A DNA stretch of 64,000 bases, from NCBI RefSeq assembly GCF_026151205.1, contig NC_087082.1, positions 8,812,901 to 8,876,900 of the forward strand, given 5' to 3'. Shown one piece after another: positions 57,990 to 64,000 of the stretch (positions are counted from its first letter, which is position 1; every line of letters starts with the position of its first letter). The notes under the pieces are model-generated. The model was not told the origin of the DNA and made no database searches. It saw nothing but the letters and a program-made list of their open reading frames with translations. A program made the position numbers and the translations under genes. Origin of the DNA: Bolinopsis microptera. Lineage: Eukaryota > Ctenophora > Tentaculata > Lobata > Bolinopsidae.

Positions 57990-58414
57990 GGGCCTGAGAT
58001 AGCCGAGAAGCTGCAAAACACAAAAGGGGGGGGGGGGTGGTTGATGGCGAGTTATGCTTTGTCAAAGTGGATGCTTTTAAAAATGAAACCGAAAGTCTTT
58101 AAACTGCTCGTTGTATTGGTTTTATGTATATCGAGTCGCATGACTTGTGACGAAATACCCAATTAGAGTTAGTACAAGCCAAACACAAGGATATCTCGTG
58201 TCACAGATCAAGTGACGTTAAGTGACCGGTGAGCCACACTTCTTGACAATTTTTTTTAGAATAACGACCCAATCATAAGGTAAAAAGTGTAAGCTGTATT
58301 TTAAGGGCTAATCTCAGTCCATCTAAGTCGTAAGTTTATGGAGGAATAATACGGCTAATTTTGCGATTCTAATTTAAAGTCTTGAACCAAAATACCCTGC
58401 TACGCGTCAACTGG

Positions 58415-58788
58415 GCCCAGGAAACCTTACTGGTAGGGGCCTAACTTTGGAAGTAAAAGAGATAGAAACGTTTGGTTTTCAACAATGAACAAAATGTTCG
58501 CCTTGTAAAAATAACATTTCCCCCCAGGGGGAAACTTAAAAACAACGTAGATTTTGAATTATCGCGAAAAGTCATATTTTAGGCCTTATAAAACTGCGCA
58601 GCTATAACTTTGCAGATTGTTGTTCTCTGATTGGCTGAATCGTATCACGTGGTACGCGGTACAATTGCATCTTTGGAATGTTTGAAGCGTGCAAATGCAA
58701 TGAACTTACGAGCGCGCGCGGAGCTCAACAAGCTTTGAAAAGGCGATCACCCTGTAGTAATATCGCTAGCCAGTAAGGTTTGCTGGGT
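58415..58788. mobile_element. MITE, longer copy (374 bp)
   Basis: It has the same ends as the 57813 copy, CCCAGGAAACCTTACTGG and CCAGTAAGGTTTGCTGGGT, and shares GCCTAACTTTGGAAGTAAAA plus a CCCCCCAGGGGGAAAC block. The interior adds about 200 bp with CACGTGGTACGCG and a GAGCGCGCGCGGAGCTC-like GC-rich patch. Two copies of one family lie only 0.4 kb apart. Confidence 0.75.
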
Positions 58789-58789
58789 A

Positions 58790-60340
58790 CCTGAGGACCC
58801 CAGGCTATTATGTTCATTAACATAGAGATTAGGCGGAATGACAGGCTGAGCGCGGCCCAGTAAGTTCAGTTAAGTTTATAGAGACAAGGCTCAGATTAGG
58901 ACTAGAAGAAAAATTGTTAGCAGACATTAGGGGTTCTGTTTTTAATTGTTACTATAGGTTGCAGTCTTGTTGTGACAAAAAGTCTACACTAAAATATGCT
59001 TTAGTTTATATTGTGTAGTTCAGGGATATAATAAATGCAGCTTCAAGGTGGAATATATTGGAGAGCTGGCGAAAGATTATGGTCTTTGTATCAATGGTTA
59101 TAAGTAAAACAAATTTTTAGTAAAACAAATTTAAATTTTGGTATTTATTAATAACAATCAAAACATATCATATCATAAAAATAAAGCCGCGCGTTGGTTG
59201 ACTGCCTCAGTATGGTGAATAATTTAAGCTTGAAGGTGCCCTGCGCATTTACAGAACATTATGCGGCGATCACATGATCACGAGGACCTGTGAGCGCCAA
59301 ATTTAATTTAAACTTTCTAGAAATCGTACATCACTACGAGTTACTCATGCTTTTGAATTATAGGAGTGCGGATTGTCATGTATTTCATTCATTCATACTT
59401 AATCGGTTTAAAGCTGTATATTTAGAGCTCACTATTGTTTGAACTATGAAAGCAGAACGTAAATAATGGACAATATACTGACGACAATACCAAGGACCCG
59501 AGTGCCGCATTGACTTTTCCGGATCCGTTTTTACCGAAGGCTTATCCACCAGTTACTCATGCTGCATGTATAGTCTGATAATATTTTGTTTTATCTCTAG
59601 CAAGCATTCTGTAAGTTGGAGTGTCGTATTTATTATAGAAGAGCCAGCCAACCTCCACATTACAATCTTTTGTATGCCAGGTTCGTTTATAAAATCTAAT
59701 CATATAATAAGATTGATCCAATAGTCTAAGATGAACGGTATATCTTAGCTCATCGTTATTAAAATCCTAATGGATGAATTAATCAAGTAATGTTCCCTTC
59801 CAACACAACTAAACAACAAACAAATGCTTGCTCACCAGTGGTGACGCAATCGTAGGGGCATGCAGTTGGTTCAGATAACTCTCACCCCGACGACAGCGTC
59901 GAGAAATTATCAAATGATGCATTTGCGCCATACTGGACACATTTTATATTTAATATTTTGTGGTTTGTAGAAATTAGTGTCATCTAAAGTATAGCTTAAC
60001 TGGCGAGCAAGCATCGTCCCACTCGGCGGGGACGAAAATACCGAGTCCAATCACAGAAAGTTAACCAAAAGATAAAAACAAGAGCTCGGATATCAACAAA
60101 AATCACACGCTCCAGACGACGGGGGAAGAGAGGATAGGAAGTAAGCTGCTGGGCTCAACAAATTTTGATAATTGTAAACAAATTTGTTCTTGTGCCCTAT
60201 AATAATTTGGTATTGAGGTATGACCCTGTACTGTGCGTGATAGTGAAAATGAAAGTGAATGTGAATCTGTAATGCGAACGAAATGAGTTATGGCCAGACG
60301 ATTCTTCAATTTCAAAATAATAAAGTCAAAGGACTCTGTT
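58790..60340. other. Region downstream of the LINE, includes its likely 3' UTR
   Basis: No host exon recognised. The part nearest 60340 should be the 3' UTR of the minus-strand LINE, but I cannot see a poly(A) or short terminal repeat that marks its end. Confidence 0.4.
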
Positions 60341-63300
60341 TTAAAATACAAGCTCATTCTTATCGAAGTTTAATTCTGTCCATTCTAATTCTTCGTACCT
60401 GGACTGTATCTTGAGTAGCTCACTTTTCAGTGTTACTTTAACTAAGTTCGTTGACTTAGTAAAGCTTATCATACTGTCAATTTTTCGACAGTCGTTCCAC
60501 ATTTTTGTTGATTGATAAATGAAAGAGGAGGATGGGTTCGGGGTGATGAACTGGTCTGAACGTCTTTGTGATGGTGATCTGTGGAGTAAAGATAGGAGTG
60601 AGATTGGAGATTCTAATCTGACAATTTTGAACAGTTCTAATAGACATGTGTATTTGTACAGGTTGTGGACGGTAAGAAGGCCGTTCTTGTTAAACAACGG
60701 CTTTGTATGCTCTTTTTCAAAGAATTCTCTTCCTAGGATTTGTTCATCTATACAACGTGTTCTGGCACATGTTCTAAATTTATCTAGATATGCTTCAAGG
60801 TCACCAAATAGTATTCTGATACATTTTTTCTGAGTGATGAAGATAGGTTGAAGCATATTATTACTCGACCCACCCCATACCGATATTCCAAATCTTAGGT
60901 GTGACTCAAATAACGTGTGGTACAATTCTTTATGGTGTTTTTTCGGGATAACGTGTCGTATTCTACTGAGTCTTCCGATCTCACACCTAAGTTTCGAGTT
61001 GAGGGCTCTTATTTGAACATCCCATTTTAGCTTTTCGTCAATAATAACACCTAAAAACTTGGTCTCTTTAACTTGCTTTATTACCGTATTATTTAGAGTT
61101 AGTATATATTCTGATTCGTTATCTGCCTCATTATCAGTAGCTGTACGTGACGGATTGAAGTGAATGTAGCAGCATTTCTTTATATTTATATGTAATAGAT
61201 TGCATTTCATGTACTGGTGTAACAAACGGAGAATTTCGTTTGCTCTTGCATACAGTTTTTTTCTACATTCATCTACTACGAATATGTTTGTGTCATCTGC
61301 AAATAGTATGAACTTGCCCAGATCAGTTGTTCTAAATAAGTCGTTAACATATATTATAAATAGCAAGGGTCCGAGACAAGAGCCTTGGGGAACTCCAAAG
61401 AGAACAGGCAGCTTGTCAGACTCTTCGCCCAGTACAGAGACATATTGATATCTATTAGAGAGATAACTAGCGATGAGTCTATTGGCGTTTCCACGTATTC
61501 CATAGTTGTCTAGTTTATTAAGTAGTTTTTCATGTGAGATCGTGTCAAACGCTTTAGATAGATCAATAAATATTCCAAGTACATGCAGTTTTTTGCTAAG
61601 ACAGGATTCTATGTAATTCACTGAGGAGTTGAGGGCATGGCTTGTGGAGTGATTTTTTCTAAATCCGTACTGGTCCTCGTAAATCATTTTCTGGGACTGA
61701 AAGAAGCTATACAGTCTGTTGTAAATAATTTTTTCAAATATCTTACCAAAAACAGCTAAAGTTGATACTGGCCTATAGTTTTCCAGCAATTCCTCATTAT
61801 CCTTCTTATAGATCGGACTGATTCTCCCAGTCTTTAAATCATCTGGGAATACTCCATTCCTCATGCATTCACTGTATAATAAAGATAGTATAGGACAGAT
61901 CACTTTAGACGATTCTTTAACTACATGTATTGGGATGTCGGATGACTTCCCATTCTTCAGTTCAGATATAATCATTCTAACCTCGTCAGCTGTACAGTCA
62001 TTAATGAAAATACTGGACGTGTTTGCTCTAGGCAGGTAGTCATAAAAACTAGGAAGATTGTTAATAGTTAGTTCTCCAATTTCATTATATGCCCCGTTTA
62101 AATTAGACGCTAGAGAAACAAAATACTTATTAAATTCATTGGCTATTACTCTACGATTGGTTATCTTCTCATTGTTTATAGTAAACAGTGGTTTTATTTG
62201 CCGTTTCTGTTTGCCCCGTATTTGATTAATCAGTTCCCATGTCTTCTTACTATTACCGTTTGTGTCTGCAAATTTTCCCATGAAATACTTAGTTTGAACA
62301 TCTTTGCGATCTTTTTTAACCATCCTTCTATAATCCTTATAAGTTTTGTATCTAGAACGTTTTTCACAACATTTCAAGCATTGACATGTTCCACCTTTAT
62401 AATCAGTTTCACCGAGTTTACATTTTGTCTTTCTAACTTTAGCCCAATTGTCATAGAGTTGGTGCTGATGCTTGATTTTGGCTATAAGCCCAGGTGTGAT
62501 CCATGGATTATTTTGTGTAGTTCTTTTGGAGGACTTAGGGGTTGCCAACTTACACGTTTTATCGATACTACTTTTGAAAACATCATGAAATACCGTGAAG
62601 TTGTCAATTACTTTATTCTCTAATTCATGTTCCAAGTCCTTTACAAAAGAGGTAACATTAGACTTACAGTAGTCGTAATATTGTTTATATTTTAGGTTAC
62701 TCTTAGTGGATCCCATACTCTTTTCAAATATTTGAAAGACTGGTGAGTGGTGGGATATACGATCAGTAAGTGTGCCTGAGGCTATTATACTCTCTACATC
62801 GTTAGTTATAATATTGTCAATACACGATACTTTACAACCTGGCTTCTCATGAGTTGGCAGAGATATTAGGGGAAAAAATCCTCTACTGAACAGGACTTCC
62901 TCATAACGTTTTACAATCGCATTATCCTTATTATGTAGATCAATGTTGAAATCACCTGCCAGGTAACTGCATTTCGGCAAATTATCGAGAATTGCTGAGA
63001 GTTCTAATAATGCAACATTTACATCACCACTTGGAGGGCGATACACTACACCAACAGTGACCGGAGTATTCTTGCTGCTTATCGTAACAAATAGAGTTTC
63101 TAGGTTTTCAGATATATGGGACAAATTGCCATTTACTGTAGCACTGAGGGTATCACATACATAAAGAGCGACTCCAGTGCCTTTTCTTTTATCTTGCAAA
63201 GTGTTTTGGTAGAAACTATTGTATCCAGTCAGTTGGTAAAGGTCACTTAATTCGGGGCCTTCATTTGTTTCTGCTAAAGCAATGATCGAAAATTTCATAT

Positions 63301-63709
63301 ATCTCTGTAGTTCTATTGCCAGAGTATCAAAGTTAGATTTATTACCATCGATATTTTGAAATAATAATGATGAGTACTCGTTCATTTGGTTGCAAAATGT
63401 TTTATTAAATTCTTTAACACTATATGGGTTACAGTTATTGAGTAATCGGTTGATGTTTACAAGTGTTTCATCAATGTCAGTACTATTATTTTCAGAGTCA
63501 GTATCTTCATATATAAACGGATTGTAACGAGTACTTGCTAAGTGTACACAGTTAGGGCAGTAAAAATCTTCATATATTTTGTTTGTACTGGATTTAGTAT
63601 AGCATTTATGGTGCATAGCACAGTCACACCTACAACATTCAGCAATGAATTGGCCAATGGAAATGAATTTTGTACAGACAGGGCATACCTCTTTGGTCAA
63701 TTTATTCAT
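60341..63709 (-). CDS. LINE ORF2: PHD-like finger, endonuclease and reverse transcriptase
   Basis: An intact 1122-residue protein of a CR1/L2/Jockey-like non-LTR retrotransposon. Residues 9-54 form a C4HC3, PHD-like zinc finger (C9, C12, then CCRCDC, MHHKC, CPNC). The APE-type endonuclease spans about 115-325: ETN at 147-149, GVVYRPPSGD, GDFN at 252-255 and IDNI at 297-300. Its last motif is SHH at 319-321 where SDH is usual. A Cys cluster (TCQCLKCC) lies at about 441-449. The reverse transcriptase covers about 585-880: NYRPVS at 644-649, FIDLSKAFD at 714-722, VPQGS at 773-777 and the catalytic FADDT at 803-807. The C-terminal part is about 240 residues with no RNase H seen. An uninterrupted frame of this length means the copy is young. 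Its ATG overlaps the ORF1 stop. Confidence 0.92.
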   Translation of the reverse strand: MNKLTKEVCPVCTKFISIGQFIAECCRCDCAMHHKCYTKSSTNKIYEDFYCPNCVHLASTRYNPFIYEDTDSENNSTDIDETLVNINRLLNNCNPYSVKEFNKTFCNQMNEYSSLLFQNIDGNKSNFDTLAIELQRYMKFSIIALAETNEGPELSDLYQLTGYNSFYQNTLQDKRKGTGVALYVCDTLSATVNGNLSHISENLETLFVTISSKNTPVTVGVVYRPPSGDVNVALLELSAILDNLPKCSYLAGDFNIDLHNKDNAIVKRYEEVLFSRGFFPLISLPTHEKPGCKVSCIDNIITNDVESIIASGTLTDRISHHSPVFQIFEKSMGSTKSNLKYKQYYDYCKSNVTSFVKDLEHELENKVIDNFTVFHDVFKSSIDKTCKLATPKSSKRTTQNNPWITPGLIAKIKHQHQLYDNWAKVRKTKCKLGETDYKGGTCQCLKCCEKRSRYKTYKDYRRMVKKDRKDVQTKYFMGKFADTNGNSKKTWELINQIRGKQKRQIKPLFTINNEKITNRRVIANEFNKYFVSLASNLNGAYNEIGELTINNLPSFYDYLPRANTSSIFINDCTADEVRMIISELKNGKSSDIPIHVVKESSKVICPILSLLYSECMRNGVFPDDLKTGRISPIYKKDNEELLENYRPVSTLAVFGKIFEKIIYNRLYSFFQSQKMIYEDQYGFRKNHSTSHALNSSVNYIESCLSKKLHVLGIFIDLSKAFDTISHEKLLNKLDNYGIRGNANRLIASYLSNRYQYVSVLGEESDKLPVLFGVPQGSCLGPLLFIIYVNDLFRTTDLGKFILFADDTNIFVVDECRKKLYARANEILRLLHQYMKCNLLHINIKKCCYIHFNPSRTATDNEADNESEYILTLNNTVIKQVKETKFLGVIIDEKLKWDVQIRALNSKLRCEIGRLSRIRHVIPKKHHKELYHTLFESHLRFGISVWGGSSNNMLQPIFITQKKCIRILFGDLEAYLDKFRTCARTRCIDEQILGREFFEKEHTKPLFNKNGLLTVHNLYKYTCLLELFKIVRLESPISLLSLLHRSPSQRRSDQFITPNPSSSFIYQSTKMWNDCRKIDSMISFTKSTNLVKVTLKSELLKIQSRYEELEWTELNFDKNELVF

Positions 63710-63999
63710 GGGTACGGTACGTAACCTTCCCCATGTTGAGTCGCAGCAGCAGCAGGAGAGGAACCACCCATCGTCTGGGAGTATAAGCGATTGTCAACTT
63801 TATCCGATCTCTTCTTCCTTCTATCAGTCCCTCCATTCATCCTTAAAAGTATTGTATTACGTATAAGAACCCCAAGTTTTGCTGTACCACTCCAATTGAG
63901 GTGTAAATAGTCCGGTCTCTGGTTTCGTCCAATGTTCCTAGAGAATTGCTGGCTTAGGAGCCCAGCCTCATCACAGAACATGTCAAAACCAGGTACCAA
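63706..63999 (-). CDS. LINE ORF1 C-terminus, SGNH/esterase type (cut by window edge)
   Basis: The last 97 codons of a protein that runs off the window. DYLHLNWSGTAKLGVLIR fits the final block of SGNH hydrolases, with the catalytic Asp and His in D-x2-H. Esterase-like ORF1 proteins are known in CR1 and L2 LINEs. After it comes a basic stretch (RRKKRSDK) and a short Ala-rich tail. The TGA at 63706-63708 overlaps the ORF2 ATG as ATGA, which suggests translation of ORF2 by termination and reinitiation. The Ser, Gly and Asn blocks would lie outside the window. Confidence 0.7.
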   Translation of the reverse strand: MVPGFDMFCDEAGLLSQQFSRNIGRNQRPDYLHLNWSGTAKLGVLIRNTILLRMNGGTDRRKKRSDKVDNRLYSQTMGGSSPAAAATQHGEGYVPYP

Positions 64000-64000
64000 A

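Overview
The window is from a eukaryotic nuclear genome, almost certainly an invertebrate animal. Genes are split by short GT-AG introns. Two seven-transmembrane receptors, an A/B-type cyclin and a mitochondrial Oxa1-family insertase can be rebuilt exon by exon with the frame closing exactly. The rest is a patchwork of DNA transposons, MITEs, LINE pieces and minisatellites, with TTAGGG-like repeats. A cnidarian or similarly early-branching animal fits the style of the receptors and LINEs, but I cannot fix the taxon from sequence alone.

Layout: 253-4108 (-) is a complete seven-exon class A GPCR with a long polar tail; one intron holds a hAT-type MITE and another a minisatellite. 4.1-9.9 kb is transposon-rich: two elements with 10-11 bp target duplications that carry telomere-like repeats, and a MITE built of perfect hairpins. 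9.99-10.51 kb (+) has a CCAAT-box promoter and the first two exons of a C2H2 zinc-finger gene. 10.9-12.4 kb holds LINE debris and a MITE. 12.5-13.6 kb (-) is a GPCR relic broken by in-frame stops. 13.6-34.6 kb has no recognisable host gene; its main content is a 3.4 kb DNA transposon with very long terminal inverted repeats (26445-29847) that keeps only the last exon of a DDE transposase.

34634-39895 (+) is a complete eight-exon class A GPCR with tandem arrays starting at the donors of introns 1 and 3. 41372-42442 (-) is a two-exon cyclin with a destruction box. 43399-52149 (-) is a 12-exon OXA1L-like gene; its 4.8 kb intron 6 is mostly a TIR-bounded insertion filled with about 2.5 kb of GGA-rich satellite. 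52.5-60.3 kb is repeat-rich: an RNase H-bearing LINE relic, an initiator-tRNA-derived sequence, a retroelement C-terminus, a third hairpin MITE and a pair of related MITEs. 60341-63999 (-) is a LINE with an intact ORF2 (PHD-like finger, endonuclease, reverse transcriptase) and the end of an SGNH-type ORF1 joined by an ATGA stop-start overlap.

The host genes do not form a pathway. The shared theme is how mobile and tandem DNA has grown inside and beside them, in several introns right at the splice sites.
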